From Selenia dentaria (taxonomy: Eukaryota; Arthropoda; Insecta; Lepidoptera; Geometridae), in assembly GCA_917880725.1 (NCBI GenBank), contig OU862886.1, forward strand, positions 17,576,501-17,640,500: a stretch of 64,000 bases of DNA. The letters run 5' to 3'. Below the pieces are notes generated by a model that made no database searches, was not told the origin of the DNA, and was given only the letters and a program-made list of their open reading frames with translations. The position numbers were made by a program, and so were the translations under genes. Of this stretch, positions 1 through 13,387 are shown piece by piece (positions within the stretch are counted from its first letter, which is position 1; every line of letters starts with the position of its first letter).

Positions 1-3
1 AAA

Positions 4-1065
4 CTGTGCAAGTGAGATGTATGTAAGGCATGGAATGTTTTTCTTTGTTTTCATTGCATAATGTGGTGCGGGTGATGGAAGTCCAGAATTTTATCGTAGT
101 ACGTTGACAGATATTAACACATTCATTTGTTTTTAACTATTACATACCTATTGTTTTTTATGCCTGAAGCTATTTGTTTTGAATAGGCATTGCTACAAGA
201 ACCTTTGCCATAGACGCTTTTGTACATACATGCCTGCGCGGGTGGGATAGGAGCTAGCGTTTTTTATTTATAGCTAATGCCCATAAATCATTGAATCTTA
301 TCAGTTGTCACACTGAAGAAAGTAATGCTAATGTTTTAAGACGCTACCGTGATACTTTTTGTGTGTTACAGAAGAATATCTGACTAACGATGGCCCAAGC
401 TGCTGCGCTGTGCAGCTCTCCAAGCTGCTGTCCTGAGTGGCTTATCGAGCTGCTGTCCTGAGCGGCTCTCCGAGCTGCTATCCGGAGAGACTCCAAGAAG
501 CTGTCTTTGGTATGCATTAATAAAGAAAAATATCACTTAACTGTGCGAGTGAGATGTATGTAAGGCATGGAATGTTTTTCGTTGTTTTCATTGCATAATG
601 TGGTGCGGGTGATGGAAGTCCAGAATTTATTCGTAGTACGTCGACAGATAATAACACATTCATTTGTTTTTAACTATTACTTACAAATTGTTTTTTATGT
701 CTGAAGCTATTTGTTTTGAATAGGCATTGCTACAAGAACCTTTGCGATGGACGCTTATGTTCATACATGCCTGCGCCGGTGGCACAGGAGCTAGCGTTTT
801 TTATTTATAGCTCATGCTCATAAATCATTGAATCTTATCAGTTGTCACACTGAAGAATGTAATGCTAATGTTTTAAGACGCTACCGTAATACTATTTGTG
901 TGTTATAGAAGAATATCTGACTGACGATGGCCCAAGCTGCTGCGCCGTGCAGCTCTCCGAGCTGCTGTCCTGAGTAGCTGTCCTAAGCGGCTCTCCGAGC
1001 TGCTATCCGGAGAGACTCCAAGAAGCTGTCTTTGGAATGCATTAATAAAGAATAATATCACTAAA
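4..1065 (+). repeat. two-unit block (A variant plus 525-bp B variant), copy 1
   Basis: An A-type unit marked by 'gctaatgcccataaatc' is followed directly by the 525-bp variant. The same pair recurs at 4246-5307, 6892-7953 and 9597-10658. In the last two the first unit begins B-like and becomes A-like near 'tgcctgaag', so the pair is itself a mosaic. Confidence 0.8.
541..1065 (+). repeat. 525-bp B-variant unit, quasi-periodic marker
   Basis: This variant has 'tttttcgttg' near its start, 'attcgtag' with 'gataataacac', 'gaatgtaatgc', and a 12-bp loss in the subrepeat block ('gagtagctgtcct'). The same variant starts at 4783, 7429, 10134, 13388, 29545, 33844 and 37611; relatives of near-full length start at 17158 and 21452, and a partial copy begins near 43900. 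Spacings are 4242, 2646, 2705, 3254, 3770, 4294, 8093, 4299 and 3767 bp, that is 5 to 8 units (once 15). It is a useful tag for the irregular higher-order structure. Confidence 0.85.
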
Positions 1066-1601
1066 CTGTGCAAGTGAGATGTATGTAAGGCATGGAATGT
1101 TTTTCTTTGTTTTCATTGCATAATGTGGTGCGGGTGATGAAAGTCCAGAATTTTATCGTAGTACGTTGACAGATATAAACACATTCATTTGTTTTTAACT
1201 ATTACTTACCTATTGTTTTTTATGCCTGAAGCTATTTGTTTTGAATAGGCATTGCTACAAGAACCTTTGCCATAGACGCTTTTGTACATACATGCCTGCG
1301 CGGGTGGGATAGGAGCTAGCTTTTTTATTTATAGCTCATGCTTATAAATCACTGAATCTTATTAGTTGTCACACTGAAGAAAGTAATGCTAATGTTTTAA
1401 GACGCTACCGTGATACTTTTTGTGTGTTACAGAAGAATATCTGACTGACGATGGCCCAAGCTGCTGCGCTGTGCAGCTCTCCAAGCTGCTGTCCTGAGTG
1501 GCTCATCGAGCTGCTGTCCTGAGCGGCTCTCCGAGCTGCTATCCGGAGAGACTCCAAGAAGCTGTCTTTGGTATGCATTAATAAAGAATAATATCACTAA
1601 A

Positions 1602-2137
1602 CTGTGCTAGTGAGATGTATGTAAGGCATGGAATGTTTATCTTTGTTTTCATTGCATAATGTGGTGCGGGTGATGGAAGCCCAGAATTTTATCGTAGTAC
1701 GTTGACAGATATTAACACATTCATTTGTTTTTAACTATTACTTACCTATTGTTTTTTATGCCTGAAGCTATTTGTTTTGAATAGGCATTGCTACAAGAAC
1801 CTTTGCCATAGACGCTTTTGTACATACATGCCTGCGCGGGTGGGATAGGAGCTAGCTTTTTTATTTATAGCTCATGCTCATAAATCATTGAATCTTATCA
1901 GTTGTCACACTGAAGAAAGTAATGCTAATGTTTTAAGACGCTACCGTGATACTTTTTGTGTGTTACAGAAGAATATCTGACTAACGATGGCCCAAGCTGC
2001 TGCGCTGTGCAGCTCTCCAAGCTGCTGTCCTGAGTGGCTCATCGAGCTGCTGTCCTGAGCGGCTCTTCGAGCTGCTATCCGGAGAGACTCCAAGAAGCAG
2101 TCTTTGGTATGCATTAATAAAGAATAATATCACTAAA
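1602..2137 (+). repeat. representative satellite unit, 536 bp (A type)
   Basis: Reference for the second main family. It differs from the B type by linked markers along the whole unit: gttgacag instead of gtcgacag, acctattg instead of acatattg, tgcctgaag instead of tgtctgaag, catagacgctttt instead of catggacgctta, cgggtgggatag instead of ccggtggcacag, gttacag instead of gttatag, gactaac instead of gactgac, gcgctgtg instead of gcgccgtg, and gctcatcgag instead of gctctccgag. A-type units dominate the first 5 kb and recur to about 48 kb. Confidence 0.85.
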
Positions 2138-3734
2138 CTGTGCAAGTGAGATGTATGTAAGGCATGGAATGTTTTTCTTTGTTTTCATTGCATAATGTGG
2201 TGCGGGTGATGGAAGTCCAGAAATTTATCGTAGTACGTTGACAGATATTAACACATTCATTTGTTTTTAACTATTACTTACCTATTGTTTTTTATGCCTG
2301 AAGCTATTTGTTTTGAATAGGCATTGCTACAAGAACCTTTGCCATAGACGCTTTTGTACATACATGCCTGCGCCGGTGGGATAGGAGCTAGCTATTTTAT
2401 TTATAGCTCATGCTCATAAATCATTGAATCTTATCAGTTGTCACACTGAAGAAAGTAATGCTAATGTTTTAAGACGCTAACGTGATACTTTTTGTGTGTT
2501 ACAGAAGAATATCTGACTAACGATGGCCAAAGCTGCTGCGCTGTGCAGCTCTCCAAGCTGCTGTCCTGAGTGGCTCATCGAGCTGCTGTCCTGAGCGGCT
2601 CTCCGAGCTGCTATCCGGAGAGACTCCAAGAAGCTGTCTTTGGTATGCATTAATAAAGAAAAATATCACTAAACTGTGCGAGTGAGATGTATGTAAGGCA
2701 TGGAATGTTTTTCTTTGTTTTTATTGCATAGTGTGGTGTGGGTGATGGAAGTCCAGAATTTAATCGTAGTACGTCGACAGATATTAACACATTCATTTGT
2801 TTTTAACTATTACTTACATATTGTTTTTTATGTCTGAAGCTATTTGTTTTGAATAGGCATTGCTACAAGAACCTTTGCCATGGACGCTTATGTTCATACA
2901 TGCCTGCGCCGGTGGCACAGGAGCTAGCGTTTTTTATTTATAGCTCATGCTCATAAATCATTGAATCTTATCAGTTGTCACACTGAAGAATGTAATGCTA
3001 ATGTTTTAAGACGCTACCGTAATACTTTTTGTGTGTTATAGAAGAATATCTGACTGACGTTGGCCCAAGCTGCTGCGCCGTGCAGCTCTCCGAGCTGCTG
3101 TCCTGAGTAGCTGTCCTGAGCGGCTCTCCGAGCTGCTATCCGGAAAGACTCCAAGAAGCTGTCTTTGGTATGCATTAATAAAGAATAATATCACTAAACT
3201 GTGCAAGTGAGATGTATGTAAGGCATGGAATGTTTTTCTTTGATTTCATTGCATAATGTGGTGCGGGTGATGGAAGTCCAGAATTTTATCGTAGTACGTT
3301 GACAGATATTAACACATTCATTTGTTTTTAACTATAACTTACCTATTGTTTTTTATGCCTGAAGCTATTTGTTTTGAATAGGCATTGCTACAAGAACCTT
3401 TGCCATAGACGCTTATGTACATACATGCCTGCGCCGGTGAGATAGGAGCTAGCTTTTTTATTTATAGCTCATGCTCATAAATCATTGAATCTTATCAGTT
3501 GTCACACTGAAGAAAGTAATGCTAATGTTTTAAGACGCTACCGTGATACTTTTTGTGTGTTACAGAAGAATATCTGACTGACGATGGCCCAAGCTGCTGC
3601 GCTGTGCAGCTCTCCAAGCTGCTGTCCTGAGTGGCTCATCGAGCTGCTGTCCTGAGCGGCTCTCCGAGCTGCTATCCGGAGAGACTCCAAGAAGCTGTCT
3701 TTGGTATGCATTAATAAAGAATAATATCACTAAA

Positions 3735-4245
3735 CTGTGCTAGTGAGATGTATGTAAGGCATGGAATGTTTTTCTTTGTTTTCATTGCATAATGTGGTGC
3801 GGGTGATGGAAGTCCAGAATTTTATCGTAGTACGTTGACAGATATTAACACATTCATTTGTTTTTAACTATTACTTACCTATTGTTTTTTATGCATGAAG
3901 CTATTTGTTTTGAATAGGCATTGCTACAAGAACCTTTGCCATAGACGCTTTTGTACATACATGCCTGCGCGGGTGGGATAGGAGCTAGCTTTTTTATATA
4001 TAGCTCATGCTCATAAATCATTGAATCTTATCAGTTGTCACACTGAAGAAAGTAATGCTAATGTTTTAAGACGCTACCGTGATACTTTTTGTGTGTTACA
4101 GAAGAATATCTGACTAACGATGGCCCAAGCTGCTGCGCTGTGCAGCTCTCCAAGCTGCTGTCCTGAGTGGCTCATCGAGCTGCTATCCGGAGAGACTCCA
4201 AGAAGCTGTCTTTGGTATGCATTAATAAAGAATAATATCACTAAA
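3735..4245 (+). repeat. 511-bp unit lacking one 25-bp subrepeat
   Basis: An A-type unit in which 'gctcatcgagctgct' runs straight into 'atccggag'; one whole 25-bp subrepeat is missing. The same deletion is seen in the 512-bp unit at 5308-5819, so the two probably share a common origin rather than being independent losses. Confidence 0.8.
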
Positions 4246-5307
4246 CTGTGCAAGTGAGATGTATGTAAGGCATGGAATGTTTTTCTTTGTTTTCATTGCA
4301 TAATGTGGTGCGGGTGATGGAAGTCCAGAATTTTATCGTAGTACGTTGACAGATATTAACACATTCATTTGTTTTTAACTATTACTTACCTATTGTTTTT
4401 TATGCCTGAAGCTATTTGTTTTGAATAGGCATTGCTACAAGAACCTTTGCCATAGACGCTTTTGTACATACATGCCTGCGCGGGTGGGATAGGAGCTAGC
4501 GTTTTTTATTTATAGCTAATGCCCATAAATCATTGAATCTTATCAGTTGTCACACTGAAGAAAGTAATGCCAATGTTTTAAGACGCTACCGTGATACTTT
4601 TTGTGTGTTACAGAAGAATATCTGACTAACGATGGCCCAAGCTGCTGCGCTGTGCAGCTCTCCAAGCTGCTGTCCTGAGTAGCTCATCGAGCTGCTGTCC
4701 TGAGCGGCTCTCCGAGCTGCTATCCGGAGAGACTCCAAGAAGCTGTCTTTGGTATGCATTAATAAAGAAAAATATCACTTAACTGTGCGAGTGAGATGTA
4801 TGTAAGGCATGGAATGTTTTTCGTTGTTTTCATTGCATAATGTGGTGCGGGTGATGGAAGTCCAGAATTTATTCGTAGTACGTCGACAGATAATAACACA
4901 TTCATTTGTTTTTAACTATTACTTACATATTGTTTTTTATGTCTGGAGCTATTTGTTTTGAATAGGCATTGCTACAAGAACCTTTGCCATGGACGCTTAT
5001 TTTCATACATGCCTGCGCCGGTGGCACAGGAGCTAGCGTTTTTTATTTATAGCTCATGCTCATAAATCATTGAATCTTATCAGTTGTCACACTGAAGAAT
5101 GTAATGCTAATGTTTTAAGACGCTACCGTAATACTTTTTGTGTGTTATAGAAGAATATCTGACTGACGATGGCCCAAGCTGCTGCGCCGTGCAGCTCTCC
5201 GAGCTGCTGTCCTGAGTAGCTGTCCTTAGCGGCTCTCCGAGCTGCTATCCGGAGAGACTCCAAGAAGCTGTCTTTGGTATGCATTAATAAAGAATAATAT
5301 CACTAAA

Positions 5308-5819
5308 CTGTGCAAGTGAGATGTATGTAAGGCATGGAATGTTTTTTTTTTGTTTTCATTGCATAGTGTGGTGTGGGTGATGGAAGTCCAGAATTTAATC
5401 GTAGTACGTCGACAGATATTAACACATTCATTTGTTTTTAACTATTACTTACCTATTGTTTTTTATGCCTGAAGCTATTTGTTTTGAATAGGCATTGCTA
5501 CAAGAACCTTTGCCATAGACGCTTTTGTACATACATGCCTGCGCGGGTGGGATAGGAGCTAGCTTTTTTATTTATAGCTCATGCTCATAAATCATTGAAT
5601 CTTATCAGTTGTCACACTGAAGAAAGTAATGCTAATGTTTTAAGACGCTACCGTGATACTTTTTGTGTGTTACAGAAGAATATCTGACTAACGATGGCCC
5701 AAGCTGCTGCGCTGTGCAGCTCTCCAAGCTGCTGTCCTGAGTGGCTCATCGAGCTGCTATCCGGAGAGACTCCAAGAAGCTGTCTTTGGTATGCATTAAT
5801 AAAGAATAATATCACTAAA
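5308..5819 (+). repeat. mosaic B-to-A unit, 512 bp
   Basis: The first about 100 bp carry B markers (gtgtgggtg, gtcgacag at 5408-5415); from 'acctattg' at 5451 onward all markers are A type. The exchange point therefore lies between about 5411 and 5452. It also lacks one 25-bp subrepeat. A clean example of intra-unit recombination or gene conversion. Confidence 0.8.
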
Positions 5820-6891
5820 CTGTGCAAGTGAGATGTATGTAAGGCATGGAATGTTTTTCTTTGTTTTCATTGCATAATGTGGTGCGGGTGATGGAAGTCC
5901 AGAATTTTATCGTAGTACGTTGACAGATATTAACACATTCATTTGTTTTTAACTATTACTTACCTATTGTTTTTTATGCCTGAAGCTATTTGTTTTGAAT
6001 AGGCATTGCTACAAGAACCTTTGCCATAGACGCTTTTGTACATACATGCCTGCGCCGGTGGGATAGGAGCTAGCTATTTTATTTATAGCTCATGCTCATA
6101 AATCATTGAATCTTATCAGTTGTCACACTGAAGAAAGTAATGCTAATGTTTTAAGACGCTACCGTGATACTTTTTGTGTGTTACAGAAGAATATCTGACT
6201 AACGATGGCCCAAGCTGCTGCGCTGTGCAGCTCTCCAAGCTGCTGTCCTGAGTGGCTCATCGAGCTGCTGTCCTGAGCGGCTCTCCTAGCTGCTATCCGG
6301 AGAGACTCCAAGAAGCTGTCTTTGGTATGCATTAATAAAGAAAAATATCACTAAACTGTGCGAGTGAGATGTATGTAAGGCATGGAATGTTTTTCTTTGT
6401 TTTTATTGCATAGTGTGGTGTGGGTGATGGAAGTCCAGAATTTAATCGTAGTACGTCGACAGTATTTACACATTCATTTGTTTTTAACTATTACTTACAT
6501 ATTGTTTTTTATGTCTGAAGCTATTTGTTTTGAATAGGCATTGCTACAAGAACCTTTGCCATGGACGCTTATGTACATACATGCCTGCGCCGGTGGCACA
6601 GGAGCTAGCGTTTTTTATTTATAGTACATGCTCATAAATCATTGAATCTTATCAGTTGTCACACTGAAGAAAGTAATGCTAATGTTTTAAGACGCTACCG
6701 TGATACTTTTTGTGTGTTATAGAAGAATATCTGACTGACGATGGCCCAAGCTGCTGCGCCGTGCAGCTCTCCGAGCTGCTGTCCTGAGTGGCTCTCCGAG
6801 CTGCTGTCCTGAGCGGCTCTCCGAGCTGCTATCCGGAGAGACTCCAAGAAGCTGTCTTTGGTATGCATTAATAAAGAATAATATCACTAAA

Positions 6892-9060
6892 CTGTGCAAG
6901 TGAGATGTATGTAAGGCATGGAATGTTTTTCTTTGTTTTCATTGCATAGTGTGGTGTGGGTGATGGAAGTCCAGAATTTAATCGTAGTACGTCGACAGAT
7001 ATTAACACATTCATTTGTTTTTAACTATTACTTACATATTGTTTTTTATGCCTGAAGCTATTTGTTTTGAATAGGCATTGCTACAAGAACCTTTGCCATA
7101 GACGCTTTTGTACATACATGCCTGCGCGGGTGGGATAGGAGCTAGCGTTTTTTATTTATAGCTAATGCCCATAAATCATTGAATCTTATCAGTTGTCACA
7201 CTGAAGAAAGTAATGCCAATGTTTTAAGACGCTACCGTGATACTTTTTGTGTGTTACAGAAGAATATCTGACTAACGATGGCCCAAGCTGCTGCGCTGTG
7301 CAGCTCTCCAAGCTGCTGTCCTGAGTGGCTCATCGAGCTGCTGTCCTGAGCGGCTCTCCGAGCTGCTATCCGGAGAGACTCCAAGAAGCTGTCTTTGGTA
7401 TGCATTAATAAAGAAAAATATCACTTAACTGTGCGAGTGAGATGTATGTAAGGCATGGAATGTTTTTCGTTGTTTTCATTGCATAATGTGGTGCGGGTGA
7501 TGGAAGTCCAGAATTTATTCGTAGTACGTCGACAGATAATAACACATTCATTTGTTTTTAACTATTACTTACAAATTGTTTTTTATGTCTGGAGCTATTT
7601 GTTTTGAATAGGCATTGCTACAAGAACCTTTGCCATGGACGCTTATGTTCATACATGCCTGCGCCGGTGGCACAGGAGCTAGCGTTTTTTATTTATAGCT
7701 CATGCTCATAAATCATTGAATCTTATCAGTTGTCACACTGAAGAATGTAATGCTAATGTTTTAAGACGCTACCGTAATACTTTTTGTGTGTTATAGAAGA
7801 ATATCTGACTGACGATGGCCCAAGCTGCTGCGCCGTGCAGCTCTCCGAGCTGCTGTCCTGAGTAGCTGTCCTTAGCGGCTCTCCGAGCTGCTATCCGGAG
7901 AGACTCCAAGAAGCTGTCTTTGGTATGCATTAATAAAGAATAATATCACTAAACTGTGCAAGTGAGATGTATGTAAGGCATGGAATGTTTTTTTTTTGTT
8001 TTCATTGCATAGTGTGGTGCGGGTGATGGAAGTCCAGAATTTAATCGTAGTACGTCGACAGATATTAACACATTCATTTGTTTTTAACTATTACTTACAT
8101 ATTGTTTTTTTATGTCTGAAGCTATTTGTTTTGAATAGGCATTGCTACAAGAACCTTTGCCATGGACGCTTATGTACATACATGCCTGCGCCGGTGGGAT
8201 AGGAGTTAGCTTTTTTATTTATAGCCCATGCTCATAAATCATTGAATCTTATCAGTTGTCACACTGAAGAAAGTAATGCTAATGTTTTAAGACGCTACCG
8301 TGTTACTTTTTGTGTGTTATAGAAGAATATCTGACTGACGATGGCCCAAGCTGCTGCGCCGTGCAGCTCTTAAGCTGCTCCGAGCTGCTGTCCTGAGTAG
8401 CTGTCCTTAGCGGCTCTCCGAGCTGCTATCCGGAGAGACTCCAAGAAGCTGTCTTTGGTATGCATTAATAAAGAATAATATCACTAAACTGTGCAAGTGA
8501 GATGTATGTAAGGCATGGAATGTTTTTTTTTTGTTTTCATTGCATAGTGTGGTGCGGGTGATGGAAGTCCAGAATTTAATCGTAGTACGTCGACAGATAT
8601 TAACACATTCATTTGTTTTTAACTATTACTTACATATTGTTTTTTTATGTCTGAAGCTATTTGTTTTGAATAGGCATTGCTACAAGAACCTTTGCCATGG
8701 ACGCTTATGTACATACATGCCTGCGCCGGTGGGATAGGAGTTAGCTTTTTTATTTATAGCCCATGCTCATAAATCATTGAATCTTATCAGTTGTCACACT
8801 GAAGAAAGTAATGCTAATGTTTTAAGACGCTACCGTGTTACTTTTTGTGTGTTATAGAAGAATATCTGACTGACGATGGCCCAAGCTGCTGCGCCGTGCA
8901 GCTCTTAAGCTGCTCCGAGCTGCTGTCCTGAGTGGCTCTCCGAGCTGCTGTCCTGAGTGGCTCTCCGAGCTGCTGTCCTGAGCGGCTCTCCGAGCTGCTA
9001 TCCGGAGAGACTCCAAGAAGCTGTCTTTGGTATGCATTAATAAAGAATAATATCACTAAA
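6892..9060 (+). repeat. multi-unit block, copy 1 (offset 2705 bp)
   Basis: Unit starts 6892, 7429, 7954, 8489 and 9061 correspond to 9597, 10134, 10659 and 11231 downstream. The offset is 2705 bp for the first three and 2170 bp after, because copy 1 has one extra 535-bp unit (7954-8488), whose first part is repeated at 8489. The block carries rare markers such as a long T run, 'gcccatgctc' and 'gtgttacttt'. Confidence 0.85.
8489..9060 (+). repeat. 572-bp unit with enlarged subrepeat block
   Basis: Four subrepeat-like copies and an extra 10 bp in 'gctcttaagctgctccgag'. The longest ordinary unit class in the window; its only sister is at 10659-11230. The extra bases look like a partial AGCTGCTC copy gained by slippage. 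Confidence 0.85.
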
Positions 9061-9596
9061 CTGTGCAAGTGAGATGTATGTAAGGCATGGAATGTTTTTC
9101 TTTGTTTTCATTGCATAATGTGGTGCGGGTGATGGAAGTCCAGAATTTTATCGTAGTACGTTGACAGATATTAACACATTCATTTGTTTTTAACTATTAC
9201 TTACCTATTGTTTTTTATGCCTGAAGCTATTTGTTTTGAATAGGCATTGCTACAAGAACCTTTGCCATAGACGCTTATGTACATACATGCCTGCGCCGGT
9301 GAGATAGGAGCTAGCTTTTTTATTTATAGCTCATGCTCATAAATCATTGAATCTTATCAGTTGTCACACTGAAGAAAGTAATGCTAATGTTTTAAGACGC
9401 TACCGTGATACTTTTTGTGTGTTATAGAAGAATATCTGACTGACGATGGCCCAAGCTGCTGCGCCGTGCAGCTCTCCGAGCTGCTGTCCTGAGTGGCTCT
9501 CCGAGCTGCTGTCCTGAGCGGCTCTCCGAGCTGCTATCCGGAGAGACTCCAAGAAGCTGTCTTTGGTATGCATTAATAAAGAATAATATCACTAAA

Positions 9597-11230
9597 CTGT
9601 GCAAGTGAGATGTATGTAAGGCATGGAATGTTTTTCTTTGTTTTCATTGCATAGTGTGGTGTGGGTGATGGAAGTCCAGAATTTAATCGTAGTACGTCGA
9701 CAGATATTAACACATTCATTTGTTTTTAACTATTACTTACATATTGTTTTTTATGCCTGAAGCTATTTGTTTTGAATAGGCATTGCTACAAGAACCTTTG
9801 CCATAGACGCTTTTGTACATACATGCCTGCGCGGGTGGGATAGGAGCTAGCGTTTTTTATTTATAGCTAATGCCCATAAATCATTGAATCTTATCAGTTG
9901 TCACACTGAAGAAAGTAATGCCAATGTTTTAAGACGCTACCGTGATACTTTTTGTGTGTTACAGAAGAATATCTGACTAACGATGGCCCAAGCTGCTGCG
10001 CTGTGCAGCTCTCCAAGCTGCTGTCCTGAGTGGCTCATCGAGCTGCTGTCCTGAGCGGCTCTCCGAGCTGCTATCCGGAGAGACTCCAAGAAGCTGTCTT
10101 TGGTATGCATTAATAAAGAAAAATATCACTTAACTGTGCGAGTGAGATGTATGTAAGGCATGGAATGTTTTTCGTTGTTTTCATTGCATAATGTGGTGCG
10201 GGTGATGGAAGTCCAGAATTTATTCGTAGTACGTCGACAGATAATAACACATTCATTTGTTTTTAACTATTACTTACAAATTGTTTTTTATGTCTGGAGC
10301 TATTTGTTTTGAATAGGCATTGCTACAAGAACCTTTGCCATGGACGCTTATGTTCATACATGCCTGCGCCGGTGGCACAGGAGCTAGCGTTTTTTATTTA
10401 TAGCTCATGCTCATAAATCATTGAATCTTATCAGTTGTCACACTGAAGAATGTAATGCTAATGTTTTAAGACGCTACCGTAATACTTTTTGTGTGTTATA
10501 GAAGAATATCTGACTGACGATGGCCCAAGCTGCTGCGCCGTGCAGCTCTCCGAGCTGCTGTCCTGAGTAGCTGTCCTTAGCGGCTCTCCGAGCTGCTATC
10601 CGGAGAGACTCCAAGAAGCTGTCTTTGGTATGCATTAATAAAGAATAATATCACTAAACTGTGCAAGTGAGATGTATGTAAGGCATGGAATGTTTTTTTT
10701 TTGTTTTCATTGCATAGTGTGGTGCGGGTGATGGAAGTCCAGAATTTAATCGTAGTACGTCGACAGATATTAACACATTCATTTGTTTTTAACTATTACT
10801 TACATATTGTTTTTTTATGTCTGAAGCTATTTGTTTTGAATAGGCATTGCTACAAGAACCTTTGCCATGGACGCTTATGTACATACATGCCTGCGCCGGT
10901 GGGATAGGAGTTAGCTTTTTTATTTATAGCCCATGCTCATAAATCATTGAATCTTATCAGTTGTCACACTGAAGAAAGTAATGCTAATGTTTTAAGACGC
11001 TACCGTGTTACTTTTTGTGTGTTATAGAAGAATATCTGACTGACGATGGCCCAAGCTGCTGCGCCGTGCAGCTCTTAAGCTGCTCCGAGCTGCTGTCCTG
11101 AGTGGCTCTCCGAGCTGCTGTCCTGAGTGGCTCTCCGAGCTGCTGTCCTGAGCGGCTCTCCGAGCTGCTATCCGGAGAGACTCCAAGAAGCTGTCTTTGG
11201 TATGCATTAATAAAGAATAATATCACTAAA
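9597..11230 (+). repeat. multi-unit block, copy 2 (offset 2705 bp)
   Basis: Counterpart of 6892-9060 lacking the extra 535-bp unit. It ends with a 572-bp unit (10659-11230) sharing the 'gctcttaagctgctccgag' insertion with the unit at 8489-9060. Neighbouring sequence on both sides also matches at the same offsets. Confidence 0.85.
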
Positions 11231-12302
11231 CTGTGCAAGTGAGATGTATGTAAGGCATGGAATGTTTTTCTTTGTTTTCATTGCATAATGTGGTGCGGGT
11301 GATGGAAGTCCAGAATTTTATCGTAGTACGTTGACAGATATTAACACATTCATTTGTTTTTAACTATTACTTACCTATTGTTTTTTATGCCTGAAGCTAT
11401 TTGTTTTGAATAGGCATTGCTACAAGAACCTTTGCCATAGACGCTTATGTACATACATGCCTGCGCCGGTGAGATAGGAGCTAGCTTTTTTATTTATAGC
11501 TCATGCTCATAAATCATTGAATCTTATCAGTTGTCACACTGAAGAAAGTAATGCTAATGTTTTAAGACGCTACCGTGATACTTTTTGTGTGTTACAGAAG
11601 AATATCTGACTGACGATGGCCCAAGCTGCTGCGCTGTGCAGCTCTCCAAGCTGCTGTCCTGAGTGGCTCATCGAGCTGCTGTCCTGAGCGGCTCTTCGAG
11701 CTGCTATCCGGAGAGACTCCAAGAAGCTGTCTTTGGTATGCATTAATAAAGAATAATATCACTAAACTGTGCAAGTGAGATGTATGTAAGGCATGGAATG
11801 TTTATCTTTGTTTTCATTGCATAATGTGGTGCGGGTGATGGAAGTCCAGAATTTTATCGTAGTACGTTGATAGATATTAACACATTCATTTGTTTTTAAC
11901 TATTACTTACCTATTGTTTTTTATGCCTGAAGCTATTTGTTTTGAATAGGCATTGCTACAAGAACCTTTGCCATAGACGCTTTTGTACATACATGCCTGC
12001 GCCGGTGGGATAGGAGCTAGTTTTTTTATTTATAGCTCATGCTCATAAATCATTGAATCTTATCAGTTGTCACACTGAAGAAAGTAATGCTAATGTTTTA
12101 AGACGCTACCGTGATACTTTTTGTGTGTTACAGAAGAATATCTGACTAACGATGGCCCAAGCTGCTGCGCTGTGCAGCTCTCCAAGCTGCTGTCCTGAGT
12201 GGCTCATCGAGCTGCTGTCCTGAGCGGCTCTCCGAGCTGCTATCCGGAGAGACTCCAAGAAGCTGTCTTTGGTATGCATTAATAAAGAAAAATATCACTA
12301 AA

Positions 12303-12851
12303 CTGTGCGAGTGAGATGTATGTAAGGCATGGAATGTTTTTCTTTGTTTTTATTGCATAGTGTGGTGTGGGTGATGGAAGTCCATAATTTAATCGTAGTA
12401 CGTCGACAGATATTAACACATTCATTTGTTTTTAACTATTACTTACATATTGTTTTTTATGTCTGAAGCTATTTGTTTTGAATAGGCATTGCTACAAGAA
12501 CCTTTGCCATGGACGCTTATGTACATACATGCCTGCGCCGGTGGCACAGGAGCTAGCGTTTTTTATTTATAGTTCATGCTCATAAATCAATGAATCTTAT
12601 CAGTTGTCACACTGAAGAAAGTAATGCTAATGTTTTAAGACGCTACCGTGATACTTTTTGTGTGTTATAGAAGAATATCTGACTGACGATGGCCCAAGCT
12701 GCTGCGCCGTGCAGCTCTCCGAGCTGCTGTCCTGAGTGGCTCTCCGAGCTGCTGTCCTGAGCGGCTCTCCGAGCTGCTATCCGAGCTGCTATCCGGAGAG
12801 ACTCCAAGAAGCTGTCTTTGGTATGCATTAATAAAGAATAATATCACTAAA
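12303..12851 (+). repeat. 549-bp unit with a partial subrepeat gain
   Basis: B-type unit in which 'gagctgctatcc' is directly duplicated at about 12771-12794, adding about 12-13 bp. It is the reciprocal in size of the 12-bp loss that defines the 525-bp units, as expected for slippage within the 25-bp motif. Only one such unit was seen. Confidence 0.75.
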
Positions 12852-13387
12852 CTGTGCAAGTGAGATGTATGTAAGGCATGGAATGTTTTTCTTTGTTTTC
12901 ATTGCATAATGTGGTGCGGGTGATGGAAGTCCAGAATTTTATCGTAGTACGTTGACAGATATAAACACATTCATTTGTTTTTAACTATTACTTACCTATT
13001 GTTTTTTATGCCTGAAGCTATTTGTTTTGAATAGGCATTGCTACAAGAACCTTTGCCATAGACGCTTTTGTACATACATGCCTGCGCGGGTGGGATAGGA
13101 GCTAGCTTTTTTATTTATAGCTCATGCTCATAAATCATTGAATCTTATCAGTTGTCACACTGAAGAAAGTAATGCTAATGTTTTAAGACGCTACCGTGAT
13201 ACTTTTTGTGTGTTACAGAAGAATATCTGACTAACGATGGCCCAAGCTGCTGCGCTGTGCAGCTCTCCAAGCTGCTGTCCTGAGTGGCTCATCGAGCTGC
13301 TGTCCTGAGCGGCTCTCCGAGCTGCTATCCGGAGAGACTCCAAGAAGCTGTCTTTGGTATGCATTAATAAAGAATAATATCACTAAA

